Made by a program: the position numbers and the translations under genes. From Flaccisagitta enflata (lineage: Eukaryota > Chaetognatha > Sagittoidea > Aphragmophora), in contig OZ231128.1 in NCBI GenBank assembly GCA_965153355.1, forward strand, positions 29,140,001 through 29,204,000: 64,000 nucleotides of DNA. The letters run 5' to 3'. Each line of letters begins with the position of its first letter. Positions within the stretch are counted from its first letter, which is position 1. Under the pieces are notes generated by a model. That model did no database searches. It had not been told where the DNA came from and saw only the letters and a list, made by a program, of their open reading frames with translations. Positions 48,844-60,035 of the stretch are shown here, one piece after another.

Positions 48844-49038
48844 AAAGGCCGGATTCACGGCTATCCCAGTCCCGTGCGTGTGGGCAGGGGCCATATTTGA
48901 GGTCACTTGATCATTTGGGCAGGAGCAGTGAGGCCAAAGACCGCAAAAACCAAAAGAAAAAGTAAAGTGTGACGGTTGGACCGATGGACCGACGGACGGA
49001 CCGACAAAGCAGGGTGAAGAGTCGCGTAGTACGCGACT
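48844..49038 (-). mobile_element. Family B element, right-arm partner of 3513-3723
   Basis: It starts AGTCGCGTACTACGCGACT on the minus strand, and the internal CACGGGACTGGGATAGCC block and terminal CCGGCCTTTATT are visible. It sits in the same tandem-repeat array as in the left arm. Confidence 0.7.
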
Positions 49039-49974
49039 AAAAATATAAAATGTTGAGTGTCTGGTCACGAGACGCGTCTCGGCCACATTTCGTCATATTT
49101 TTCAGAAACTCGACGCCTCCCTTTTATTAAGACCTTATTTGAACAGAAGTCCCAACGGACAAATGCGGAAAACTCGTTTGAAGAGCTTTCTTGATTGTTC
49201 AGAATTATTTGAGTCCGAGGCGGCGTTCACGCTAAAATGTTGGGATGTTACTTTTTGATTGACTGATTGATTGATTGATTGATCTTGAAGCGTGAATTCC
49301 CTGACCGCGAGAAACTTCGTAAATACAAATACAATGCACTTATCCAATTTCCCCACTCATGTCCATGTCCAGCTCTCCCGACTCTCAAGAGATCTTTGAG
49401 CAACGTCCGCACGTGGAAATCACGACAAAAGTCAGTTTACGTGAGGCCTAAGTATCAAGCAATGAACGAAAGTGATCAAGAGGATTCCTGTCACACTTTT
49501 AAGGACGATGAGCGCGAACAAAGACGAAACAGGGAAAGTTAAATATGATCGAGCCTCTCCTGGGCAAAGCGGATTCTCAATCATCGCCGTCACTGCGCTG
49601 ACAGCACAATGCGCCATTTTCGGTACCAAATCTACAACCTTGGAAAAAAGTATACCGACACCTAGGCAATTCATTGATTAATTCACCAAGAATTGAACAA
49701 AACATTATACGGAAAGTAATAGGTCGTTATGTGATGTTTTTAACCTTACAGATGATTCAAGTTTTCCATATTTCATGCACTCTTCACAGTTTCTTATTTT
49801 GTTATGGATGATTTGGTCTCACATCTTTAAAACAAATCTGCTGAACCAATCATTATGGATATAGGTTTATTGTTTTGCTTGTAGCTTCTGAACGATTAAA
49901 GCTACAGAAACCAGATTGCGGGGACCGACCGACAAAGCGGGTTATGGAGTCGCGTGCACATGACTTACACCACG

Positions 49975-49976
<2 letters not shown>

Positions 49977-50056
<80 letters not shown>

Positions 50057-50410
50057 GTGGGCACACAACATGCAACACGAGGCTAAGTTCGTCCGTCCGT
50101 TCGTGACGCACAAGTTGAAAGTTGTAAAAACACACATTTGGATGAGTGTGAGTGTGAGGAGGGTGGTGGAGGGGGTTTAGGCCTTGTGGGGGAGTTGGGG
50201 TGCGGCCGGTGGTTTGATGCCCCTGCCTACCCGTCCGCAACGTATATCCTGCACAAAAGTCTCATCTGTCGTCTCGATCAGAGTGCAGTGCCGACGCCTT
50301 GCCACCACCGCGCCACCGCCACTGCCTTCGCCTCCGCCAACGCCACCGCCGCCGTAGTTTCACTTTTCTCGAAATTTCCTGTCGAAGCTGGAAAATGCCG
50401 CACCAAACTG

Positions 50411-50490
<80 letters not shown>
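49977..50490. repeat. (TC)n and (AG)n microsatellites near the outer arm border
   Basis: (TC)n at 49977-50052 is the partner of 2412-2460. (AG)n at 50417-50498 lies just outside the arm. Between them is a CGCCAC-rich stretch (50300-50355). Confidence 0.85.
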
Positions 50491-50497
<7 letters not shown>

Positions 50498-50499
<2 letters not shown>

Positions 50500-51040
50500 A
50501 TGTCGGTCTGTGTCAGAGAGCTCCAAATCTTAATCTACCTGCAGTTATGACCTGCAGTTATGACACCTGTTAACAAATTATTAACAAAATATTACATGTT
50601 CCGTTTGTATGAGATAATAGCTGTCCAAGTAAATATTGGAGATGTTTTCTTAACTCCTGGGAAAGTTTTTTTTTACATACATTAAAGCTCATCTATAACA
50701 GGTTATGTCTGTCTATGAGTCCGTCTGTACCTGAGGCCAACATTTTGCAATCTCTTCAGCCCTTTTTCAGAAAGCTTACTCACTCTTATCTGGGTTCTTG
50801 CTCTCAATCAGCGCTAAACCTAGCCGAGGGGCTCCCGATCTTTCTTATCTTTGCCTCCCTATTGCTCCCTCTCTCCCAGCTCTCTCCCTTTACCGCGAAG
50901 TCATGGGTAGGTCAAGAGAATGAGCGAGGCCCTCTCTTTGCTCGCTCGCTCATTGCGCACGAAGGAATGAGTGGGTCTCGCTTGAGTGCAACTACCTCGC
51001 ATGTCGGTCTGTGTCAGAGAGCTCCAAATCTTAATCTACC
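50498..51040 (+). mobile_element. Dispersed 447-bp repeat, copy 1, between 42-bp direct repeats
   Basis: 50552-50998 matches 55971-56417 almost perfectly (one base and a T-run length differ). It is bracketed by an exact 42-bp duplication: 50498-50539 and 50999-51040, beginning GCATGTCGGTCTGTGTCAGA. Ends and coding capacity do not identify a class. Confidence 0.65.
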
Positions 51041-51217
51041 TTGGCTCTACGGAGAGGGTGGCCGCCTCATGAGAGATGCCTTGGAACTATGAGCTCTCCT
51101 TCGCTGAATATGAGGAGGAGAGGAGAGGAGAGAGACTCACTCTCATGTATTTCGCGCCATGGGCGCGATAACCTACCCAAGTCTCTGTCTCCATCCATCT
51201 CTCTCTCCCTCATTTTT

Positions 51218-51402
51218 AGTTGCATGCACGCGACTCTAAAATCCGCATTGTCCATCCATCCGTTGGTTGGTTGGTCATGATTTACTTTTTCTATGATTAT
51301 ATTTGTTGGACCCCACTACTCCTACCCTAATGGCCTAGTGACCTCAAATTTGGTCCCTGCCCACCTGCACACAACATCGGAGGCGTGTTTCCGGCCTTGT
51401 TT
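51218..51402 (+). mobile_element. Family B element
   Basis: Starts AGTTGCATGCACGCGACT after TTTTT. It has the GACCTCAAATTTGGTCCCTG and CCCACCTGCACACAAC blocks and ends TTTCCGGCCTTGTTTT. Confidence 0.7.
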
Positions 51403-51576
51403 TCCTACAATTCATTTCAGTCTCAAAGTGTTTCTTAATAATTCAAAAAATTGCTATCTTACTCGAAATGTTTAATTAGTATGTAATGACAAAGCAAAAC
51501 CATGAAAGCATGTCAATGGCTTGTTAGATTGTACATATAAATATTACAGATTTTTTAAGTTTCTTGGTGACGGGAG

Positions 51577-51905
51577 CAGGGGTGTATAAAGTTGAGTATT
51601 CCCCCCCCCCCCCGGTGGGGGGGGGAATAAAATCAAAGGGATTGAAGATGGGGAAGAAAATCAAAAGTTTGAAAAAAAGAAAAAAGAAAATTTTTGAAAA
51701 TCCAACACTTTTGGTAGTACCAAAAGGTAAAATACAATTACTACAACACAATTTAACACTATTTAAACATAGAATATACTGTTTTATAGCTTTAAGGGGA
51801 AGAAAATCAAAGATTTTGTATCGTGACGCAAAGCGTCGCGGGGAAGAAAATCAAAGGCAGGGGGGGGGAATATAATCAAAAGCCGCTCAACTATATACAC
51901 CCCTA
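51577..51905. mobile_element. 329-bp hAT-type MITE with 8-bp target duplication
   Basis: The ends CAGGGGTGTATAAAGTTGAG and CTCAACTATATACACCCCTA are inverted repeats. They are flanked on both sides by GACGGGAG (51569-51576, 51906-51913). GAAGAAAATCAAAG units repeat inside. No transposase. Confidence 0.85.
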
Positions 51906-51913
51906 GACGGGAG

Positions 51914-53383
51914 GTCCTTACTCGTTACATCATCAGTGAACAGAGGAAGATAATCAAATGGATTAAATCGCAGTATCAAAAAGTTGTTGACAATCTGCCG
52001 GCCCCCTACTTTCTATTTGAACTTACTGACCAATGTGAGGGAAGAATACACCTTCACAATCATGGAGATGAGTTGTTGAATAAACCTCAGTCAGTCTCAC
52101 GCCTTGGGGCTAATATCCAAGCCCTGTGGTCCAAATCAAACCTTTAGATCATAGAATGCTCCATGATTTCCCATTCACATCGGCCTCTTTGGAGCTGCTG
52201 CCCAAAGGTATGTATAATACTTTCATGCATCTGGCTATGATAAGGTTAACGGCCAGCAGTGTTTAAGTATCGTATTACACATCAATAAACACCCAATGAC
52301 ACCATGTCATTATATTCTCGATGTTCAACTTATTACGTTTTAGAAACTACATCATCTGCAGCAAACAGCAATAGACGCCAGAGCTTAGAGGAGGGAAAGA
52401 GATGAAGTAATGAGTAAAGGGTGAACCAGAAAGTTCAATCTAAACTAAAGGGTGAAACAAAAATATGTATCAAATAGCATTGATTGAACTTTTATTCCTC
52501 CATCCTTCCATACCTTCAATCAAAAATCATTTTTTGTTCATTCATTCATTCATTCATTCGTTCATTTATAAATTCATTATCTCATCTATTCATTCACTCA
52601 TTCAGCTCATCATCCATTTATTCCATTTATTCAATCAATTATTGAAAAATTCGTTTTATTCATTTGTTCTTTTTATTGTATCATGTCATTCATTCATTCA
52701 TTCATTCATTCATTCATTCATTCATTCATTCATTCATTCATTCAATCATTCATTCATTCATAAATACATTTGGCCATCCATAGATGTTATCATACACTTA
52801 CAATTCCCCAAATGATCTATTTGGACTCGCGAAACTTTGCCGGTCATTCACCTCCATTCATTCCCGGTTTATCATTCCTCTTCCTCATCATCCCCTTTTC
52901 TCTGACTCCTTGCCATTGATTCTTTTGCCGCTTTCGTCTGACCCCATCTTCATCGATCATTTGTAACTTACAATGAATTCCTCTTTTCTTTCTCTTATTC
53001 TTAAAATTGATCAATTACATAATTGCTTCCAACCCGAACCCTCGCAATGCCTAAATGCCTGCTCGCTCACAGCTTGCTCACTGTGCACAGATGAGGGAGT
53101 GGGTGTGTTTCAAGTGACAACAATAAACGCATTTGTGTGAACACATATTTCCGTATTTCTACCGTCCCACGAAGGGGTGGATGAGGCGAGTGAGCCCATA
53201 AATGGACCCAGTGAGCAATGTGAGCAAAGGAAATGATTTGAGCAAATGTTTGAGTTGTTAAATTTTCCCCCGTTTCATTGAGGTGCGCGCTGCTGTCTCC
53301 AAAAGCTCAGGAAAAAGAAACAAATATACATCTCTCCAAAGACCACAGACATAAGTAATCAGGCTCAGCAATCTAAGGTTCAT
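51914..53383. other. No gene recognised
   Basis: It contains a degraded family A 5' end on the minus strand (52180-52210, CATCGGCCTCTTTGGAGCTG), (ATTC)n at 52535-52600 and 52685-52760, and a CTCGCTCAC-type stretch at 53065-53230 resembling 9830-9960. No exon with good splice sites on either strand. Confidence 0.5.
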
Positions 53384-53541
53384 AAAGGCGGGATACACGG
53401 CCATACCAGTTGCGGACGGGTGGGCAGGGGCGGAAATGCGCGTTTTCACACTTTTTGACTCGTGTCCATGGACAGACCGACGGACGGACGGACGGACCGA
53501 CAGACAGACAAAGGCTCTTGTAGAGATGCATGTCCGCAACT
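53384..53541 (-). mobile_element. Family B element
   Basis: Minus strand start AGTTGCGGACATGCATCTCT, with GGTCCGTCCGTCCGTCCGTC inside and CCCACCCGTCCGCAACTGG, then GTGTATCCCGCCTTTAT. Confidence 0.7.
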
Positions 53542-53933
53542 AAAAACACACACATGCACACACACAAACACACGCACGCACACACACATGCACGCAAGCA
53601 CGCACACCCACTTCACTTTACACACTACACACCCACAAAAAGAAAAGTCAAAGATAGGAAAGTTTTTTCTAACACCCATCGATACTTTCACGAGCATACA
53701 CAGAAGCAGTTTGCTTCATTGATCATCGATGACTAACGATGATTGCGAAATCTGCTGTGGCATTGGATTAATGGCAAGTCAGAGTGGCCAAGAAGAACCA
53801 ACTTAGTCAATGCACGGGATTCTTAGGTATCGATTGATCGATCAGGGTAGTCTTAACTTCAAGTCCTTCCCAGTACTTACAAAACAAAGTGAAACAAGGT
53901 TAGTAAGGGAAAGTGAAACTTTTGAGTCCGTTT

Positions 53934-54012
53934 TTAGTCGCGGTCGGTCAGTAGGTTGGTAGGTTCGTCCGTCCGTCCGTCACATTTTTGAATTCCGAGC
54001 GGTTTTCGCAGT
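53934..54012 (+). mobile_element. Family B 5' fragment
   Basis: TTTTTAGTCGCGGTCGGTCA and GAATTCCGAGCGGTTTTCGC as in the globin-intron copies, then it breaks off at a TTTC microsatellite. Confidence 0.5.
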
Positions 54013-54184
54013 ACTGCTCCTAGTTTTTCATTCATTCTTTCTTTCTATCCTTCTTTCTTTCTATCCATCTTTCTTTCTTTCTTTCCATCTTTCTTTTATT
54101 CTTTCTTTCTTTCTGTCTCCCTTTCTTTCTTTCTCCCTTTCTTTCTTTCTCCCTTTCTTTCTTTCTTTCTTTCTCTCTTTTTTT

Positions 54185-54695
54185 GGGCAGCGGCCCCGAA
54201 GGGGACGAAGTCCTGTAGAACACAGGGGGAATCTGTCTGTCCATCCGTCCGTCCATACATCCGTCCCCCCGCCCCACCCTCAGGGCTTTGTCTCCTTTGG
54301 GCCCAAATCCGAACTGTATGGCCCAAATCCATATACAGTCCATATACAGCCTTTTGTCATTTCTCCATGGTATTCAATGAAATTTGAATAACAGGGCATC
54401 CTGGACTGAAGGAAGGCAGACAGAAGGACGGACGGACGGACGGACGGACGGACGGACGGACCGACAGAAGGACGGACGGACGGACGGACAGATGGACGGA
54501 AGGACGGACGGACGGACGGACGGACGGACGGACGGACGGACGGACGGACGGATGGACGGACGGACAGATTCCCCCTGTGTTCTACAGGACTTCGTCCCCT
54601 TTGGGGCCGCTGCCCTGCTCCCTCTCAACCTTAATCACTTTCTACTCGCGCAGGGCACGGGTACCGCTGACCACTTACTGCCTTTAGGCTGCTAT

Positions 54696-54696
<1 letters not shown>
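54185..54696 (+). mobile_element. Family A element with (GGAC)n core
   Basis: The start GGGCAGCGGCCCCGAAGGGG and inner CCCCTTTGGGGCCGCTGCCC pair across a core of GGAC/GGACGGAC repeats (54425-54570). The tail is GGGTACCGCTGACCA, hairpin GCCT-TT-AGGC, then TGCTATT. It is inserted in a T run inside a TTTC tract. Confidence 0.8.
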
Positions 54697-54771
<75 letters not shown>

Positions 54772-54880
54772 TTTTTTTTTTCTTTCTTTTCATCTTTCTT
54801 TCTTTCTTTCTTTCTTTCTTTTTCTTTCTTTCTTTCTTTCTTTCTTTTTTCTTGTTTTTTTTTTCTTGTTTTCTGACTTC
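54697..54880. repeat. (TTTC)n
   Basis: Follows the family A tail directly. The same repeat precedes the element (54030-54184), which means the element was inserted into this microsatellite. Confidence 0.9.
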
Positions 54881-54890
54881 TTTCCTTTCT

Positions 54891-55053
54891 AGTCACGGAC
54901 TCGCGGCTCTAGAACTTGCTCTGTCGGTCGGTCGGTCAGTTGGTCGGTTGGTCAGTCTGTTGGTCGGTAACAAAAACAAAATGTGAGTGTTTTCTCGCTA
55001 TTCTGCTCCTGCCCACCCGTCCGCGACTGGGGGAAGTGTATACGGCCTTATTT
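54891..55053 (+). mobile_element. Family B element
   Basis: Start AGTCACGGACTCGCGGCT, tetranucleotide GGTC repeats, CCCACCCGTCCGCGACTGG and end TACGGCCTTATTT. Confidence 0.65.
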
Positions 55054-55420
55054 ATGTTCGCCATCGCACGTTAAAAAGAGGCGTAGTCCGTTAGTCAGTT
55101 GGTTGGTTGAAAAAAAAAAGAAGGAGGAGAGGAGAACAAGGTCATTAGACCTAAGTCGCATGCGTCGGCATTTTTAAAAAAGTCAGGCAGGCAGACAGGC
55201 AAACAATGTTTTGTCTAAAAGACATGTGAAATGACAATTTACTCCACAAAGTTTATTTTCAACCATTTACAGACATAATAATGGTTTAAAAAGCCTCTAA
55301 ACATGTTTGTGACAGACTGATGGACCGACGGACGGACGGACAGATGGACCAACCGACCAAATAGTGGCTTATAGAGTTGCGTAGCACGCGACTAAAATGG
55401 AAGAAGAAGGAGAGGAGAAA

Positions 55421-55612
55421 AAAGAAAAAAGAAGAAGAAGAAGAAGAAGAAGAAGAAGAAGAAGAAGAAGAAGAAGAAGAAGAAGAAGAAGGAGAAGAAG
55501 GAGAGGAAGAGGAATGAGAAGAAGAAGATGAAGAAGATGAAGAAGAAGAAGATGAAGAAGAAGAAGAAGAAGAAGAAGAAGAAGAAGAAGAAGAAGAAGA
55601 AGAAGAAGAAGG
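55421..55612. repeat. (GAA)n
   Basis: GAA with GGA and GAT variants. A family B 5' end on the minus strand abuts it at 55310-55395. Confidence 0.9.
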
Positions 55613-55970
55613 TTAATTTTGCTCCCTTCTCAATAATCGTGGAATCAGCTGCAACGACCTCTCTTCGTTTTTCTCTACCTAACAATGGCGATACAGATTA
55701 CAGATTGACCAAAAAGGATATGCGATTGTTTTTATCGATGACGATGATTTCGATGTTTCTGGTTTTTTTTCTTCTGGGAACTGTGGGTAGATGAATAGTC
55801 ATTAATAAGTATAAATACAAGTATTTACACTTGTATTCTTATTCGAGCTTGTATGGGCAGGCAACTCTATAAGAGGCTTTGGCGATTTAACTGACTGTAC
55901 ATTGCATCGGCCCGTTGGTTCATCAGTCCATGATGATCGAGTAGAAAAGTGTAAACGCGCATACATGATG

Positions 55971-56412
55971 CTGCAGTTATGACACCTGTTAACAAATTAT
56001 TAACAAAATATTACATGTTCCGTTTGTATGAGATAATAGCTGTCCAAGTAAATATTGGAGATGTTTTCTTAACTCCTGGGAAAGTTTTTTTTTTACATAC
56101 ATTAAAGCTCATCTATAACAGGTTATGTCTGTCTATGAGTCCGTCTGTACCTGAGGCCAACATTTTGCAATCTCTTCAGCCCTTTTTCAGAAAGCTTACT
56201 CACTCTTATCTGGGTTCTTGCTCTCAATCAGCGCTAAACCTAGCCGAGGGGCTCCCGATCTTTCTTATCTTCGCCTCCCTATTGCTCCCTCTCTCCCAGC
56301 TCTCTCCCTTTACCGCGAAGTCATGGGTAGGTCAAGAGAATGAGCGAGGCCCTCTCTTTGCTCGCTCGCTCATTGCGCACGAAGGAATGAGTGGGTCTCG
56401 CTTGAGTGCAAC

Positions 56413-56417
<5 letters not shown>
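55971..56417 (+). mobile_element. Dispersed 447-bp repeat, copy 2
   Basis: Nearly identical to 50552-50998, in direct orientation. No 42-bp duplication here; (AG)n follows directly. Confidence 0.65.
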
Positions 56418-56485
<68 letters not shown>

Positions 56486-56728
56486 AAGGAGCACACGGTA
56501 CACCGCGGCGAAAAAATGTTTCAATAAAATTCCAGTTTTTGACATTCCTGAATTTCGGCCGACCGAAAAACGTGCGGGGGGAATCAAGGTATTAAAGTAT
56601 TACAGAATCTCAAATGCAAAATAGGATAAATCAGAAGAGATCAGAAAAGGAGATTATGGTCTCATCCAGTTCTTCTTCAATACTGAATCGTTTTGCAATT
56701 TCATCGAATAACTCCAAATTCAAAAGAG

Positions 56729-56954
56729 CAAGGCCGGATACACGGCCAATAAGTAGTCGCTTGTGGGTGGGCAGGGGCAGTAATGAGTCTGGGCAGGGGT
56801 GATATATGGGTGGGCGGGGGCTGTGATGGGGCTTGGCTGAGCTGGGGCCATACTGTTCAAAAATCGCTGATTCAGCCAAATACGCGTCATACAAATTTTC
56901 GCGTTACCTTCAGACACACCCTCTTATAAGTTCTAGAGTCGCTTTGCAAGCGAA
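56729..56954 (-). mobile_element. Family B element
   Basis: Minus strand start TTCGCTTGCAAAGCGACTCT and end GGCCGTGTATCCGGCCTTGC, with CTGCCCACCCACAAGCGACT inside. Confidence 0.65.
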
Positions 56955-56963
56955 TAAAAAGAA

Positions 56964-57232
56964 CAGGAATGTATATAGTTAAGTTCTTCCCCCCCATGAG
57001 GAGTTGAAATTAGGAAGGGTATCTAAAGGGAAAAAAAAATTTTTAGTACTGAAGCATCAAATATGATTATATAATTAAGTCTATTTGAGCCCAAAATATC
57101 TGTTTAATGCTTTATGGTGTTGACAATTATTAGAGTATACTTAGACCATTATGGAACGTGAGGCCTTGCGGGGAAGAAAATTATAGGCATGGGGGGGGGG
57201 GGGTAAAGGGTGGTCTATTTTATACACCCCTT
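56964..57232. mobile_element. 269-bp hAT-type MITE, second copy
   Basis: Ends CAGGAATGTATATAGTTAAG and TATTTTATACACCCCTT. Flanks AAAAAGAA (56956-56963) and AAAAAGGA (57233-57240) match at 7 of 8 bases. Related to 51577-51905 but diverged. Confidence 0.7.
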
Positions 57233-57313
57233 AAAAAGGAAAAGAAATGCCTTTCCTCTACGAGCGAGAAGGTAATGACTAAGGCCACTCACTGTATTGC
57301 ATGATGGAGGAAC

Positions 57314-57816
57314 AAGTCATCCAAGGATCGCACATGGTCAGCGGTACCCGATGCCCTGCTTAAAGTGATTAGCTGAAGAAGTGGAGTGAGAGCAGGGCAG
57401 CGGCCCCAAAGGGCCGATGTCCTGTAGGATACAGGGGTGAATTTCCAAACGTCCTGAGAGGGCCTATTTGAGGCCTTAGTGGCAATTTTCCATGATATTC
57501 AATGGGAATTTTGCATTTTTTTCAATTTCTTGTCAATATGCCATGTTATTCAATGGGAATTTTACATTTTTCTTAGTTTTCATCAATTTTCCTAGTTATT
57601 CCATGAGAAACATGCATTTTTTTGCTTTTTTGCAAATTTTCCATGTTATTCAAAAGGAAGTTTGCATTTTGACAATTTCCTTTGTTATCTGATGGGAATT
57701 TGAGGCTTGAGAAGCTTTGGGGGGGGATGTACGGATGGATGGACGAACGTACGGACGGACGTATGGAAATTCACCCCTGTGTCCTACAGGACATCGGCCC
57801 TTTGGGGCCGCTGCCC
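57314..57816 (-). mobile_element. Family A element, minus orientation
   Basis: Same subfamily as 31016-31613: GATGTCCTGTAGGACAC arms, core units near TTCCATGTTATTCAATGGGA, tail GGGTACCGCTGACCA, hairpin ATCC-TT-GGAT, GACTTG. On the plus strand it is followed by an A run. Confidence 0.8.
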
Positions 57817-57829
57817 AAAAAGGAGGGAA

Positions 57830-57877
<48 letters not shown>

Positions 57878-58254
57878 AATGGACACATATATGGAAAACT
57901 AGGAATGATGCGCGTAGTAACTAGTCAGTGAGGGCTCACAAGGCCCTCTTCCATTATTTTAGTTTGGGTTTAGTGAGGGATGTTGTTCCAGCTATCATAG
58001 CCATCATCTTCCATTGACAGTTGTTACTATGTTCCTTTGTTCAATGTTCTTCTATGCTACTCAATTCTCAATGTGTGAATAACCAATCAAAGACAAACAC
58101 GTAGAGAGACAGGCATGCACAGACAGCCAGCCAAGTCAAGGCCATGTACACGACCAATAACCAGTAGCTTGCGTAATGCGTATGGATAGAGGCAGCATCA
58201 CTCAGAAAACGATTTTGCGTTGCCAAAAAACCGCACCTACGGACGGACGAATCT

Positions 58255-58440
58255 ATGCTTAGCAAGGGACTGAAAAACATTTGGACCGAATCAGTTGGCA
58301 GTTCATCGATCATCGAGGTAACGCGCAAAATTGCCGAAGGTTACGACTTTGGAGTTTGGAAAATGATGAAATTTTGGACGGAATTGATTCGAAGTCAAGC
58401 TTCATTCTCAATCGGTAGTGACCTAAAACATCTGGTATAG
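58255..58440 (+). CDS. Unassigned 61-codon open frame, possible exon
   Basis: It reads MLSKGLKNIWTESVGSSSII, then EVTRKIAEGYDFGVWKMMKF and a tail with SIGSDLKHLV before a stop. Composition and codon use look protein-like and no repeat contributes, but the ATG context is poor and no splice partners were found. A donor-like GAG|GTAACG at 58318 would split it. It lies between family B remnants (58130-58230 and 58520-58550). Confidence 0.25.
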   Translation: MLSKGLKNIWTESVGSSSIIEVTRKIAEGYDFGVWKMMKFWTELIRSQASFSIGSDLKHLV

Positions 58441-58569
58441 GCGAATTACTCGTGGTCCATGCTAATCCGTCGAAGAAATCAAGGCCGTTTGTGTTCATTG
58501 GGTTGGGCCAGCGATAAAACAAGGCCGGATACACGGGCCAAGACGGTGCGCCGGGCGTTAATAATTCTT

Positions 58570-58824
58570 AGACCTATCCCTAGCTCCATCAGACCTATCC
58601 CTAGCTCTATCAGACCTATCCCGAGCTCTATCAGACCTATCCCGAGCTCTATCAGGCCTATCCCGAGCTCTATCAGACCTATCCCGAGCTCTATCAGACC
58701 TATCCCAAGCTCTATCAGACCTATTACCAGCTCTATCAGACCTATCTCCAGCTCTATCAGACCTATCCTCAGAACTATCCGACCTATCACCAGACCTATC
58801 CGACCTATCACCAGCTCTATCAGA
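58570..58824 (+). repeat. 21-bp minisatellite
   Basis: About twelve units of AGACCTATCCCGAGCTCTATC with TAT/CAC variants. Open in several frames because 21 is a multiple of three. Confidence 0.9.
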
Positions 58825-59225
58825 CTTAACCGTAGCTGATTATTTTAGTGAATGAAATGAATAGTATCATCAATGATGAATGAAATGAGTTATCAATTGG
58901 TTTCAAACATTTTTAGGCTTTTAGCGATTTTTCATTCGAGTGTGACCGACGGATAGACGGACGGACGGACAGAGCCTATTATAGAGGTGCTGAGCATCTG
59001 GGAATCATCCTAGCATATTTCTGAATCATTTCCAGTGATTTTTGCTTCTTTTCGAAATTTTCAACTCGAGCGTGACTGACCGACCAACCAACAGACAGAG
59101 CCTCTTACAGAGGTGCTATGGCGCACCTAAAAAAGTTGCGGTCGAAAGTCAAGAGGTGAGAACGTGCCCGGAAGATACACGACCAAAATAAGTAGCATAT
59201 GCCGGGGCGGGGTCTGTGTAAATAG

Positions 59226-59232
59226 TAAAGCG

Positions 59233-59309
<77 letters not shown>

Positions 59310-59332
59310 GATATTGTTGTTGTTGTATTTGG
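59226..59332. repeat. (TTG)n
   Basis: About 33 TTG units with one ATA interruption. Confidence 0.95.
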
Positions 59333-59563
59333 CCACCAGATTGGGCTCGTGCTCATGCTCGTGCTCAATTTGTAAAAATGAATTCATTCTCCCAGTACTG
59401 CTGTCAAGGTGGGTTTCAAGGTGTCCTCTCAGAGTACTGTCGTTCAATCGTTCATCGTACCCATCCATTTGAGCAAAGTATTTTAAATTCTTGTTAATTG
59501 AAAGATATTTGAAATTTAATTCTAAATGTCCGTGGTGATAATTATGCATGCTAGCAATAAAGT

Positions 59564-59784
59564 GCACCAGTGCATTGGTGCACCAATGCACTACTAGCGC
59601 ACTGGTGCACCATTTGGGGTCTGAGAGGCCTGATTTGGGGTCCGAGAGGCTTGATTTCAGGTCTGGGAGGCCTGGTTTGAACTATTTGTCATTGAACTAT
59701 TGGGGGGTTGGAGGGGGGGATGGAAATCGAACGGAAATCGGACGGAAACTGGAAAAATCGCCCTATGTGGAATCATAGGTCATC
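59564..59784 (-). mobile_element. Truncated family A fragment
   Basis: Minisatellite units (GGGGTCTGAGAGGCCTGATT) and CCCTATGTGGAATCATAGGT as in the 29222 and 63603 copies, ending at TCATCG without GGCCCC. A TGCACCAGTGCA-type palindromic cluster precedes it at 59568-59610 and recurs at 59965-60025. Confidence 0.5.
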
Positions 59785-60035
59785 GTTCACTCACAATTGG
59801 ACATTGTGACTGACCAACCAACCAACGAACAAAGCGGGGTGTAGAGTAGCGTAGCACGCGACTGTATATACCAAGTTAAATCACCAATAAAGGTGACTAT
59901 CGCCAACCGGAAAAAAGTCGTAAACCTGTGATTTTTTTTCGTTTGTTTGTCCACTGGTGGACCCGGGCACCAGTGCACTGGTGCACCAATGCACCAATGC
60001 ACCGGTGCACCAATGTACCAGTGCACTACACTTTT

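Larger units (their letters stand above)
32369..50385 (-). repeat. Right arm of the large inverted duplication
   Basis: Reverse-complement partner of 2140-19481. The inner border is at the exon 8 splice donor of gene 1' (AGA|GTATAT at 32371-32366, where the left arm has AGA|GTAAGT). Insertions unique to this arm are at 32933, 33841, 35582 and 42954. Confidence 0.9.

Noticed and set aside
55528-55794. Frame ending DMRLFLSMTMISMFLVFFLLGTVGR
   Set aside because: The membrane-like tail is suggestive, but the acceptor is weak and no neighbouring exon was found.
50552-56417. The pair of 447-bp direct repeats as LTRs of a 5-kb retrotransposon
   Set aside because: They do not begin TG or end CA, have no primer-binding site, and the intervening sequence contains unrelated elements and no retroelement protein.
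58459-58839. 126-codon frame of RPIPSSI repeats
   Set aside because: Product of the 21-bp minisatellite, open in several frames.
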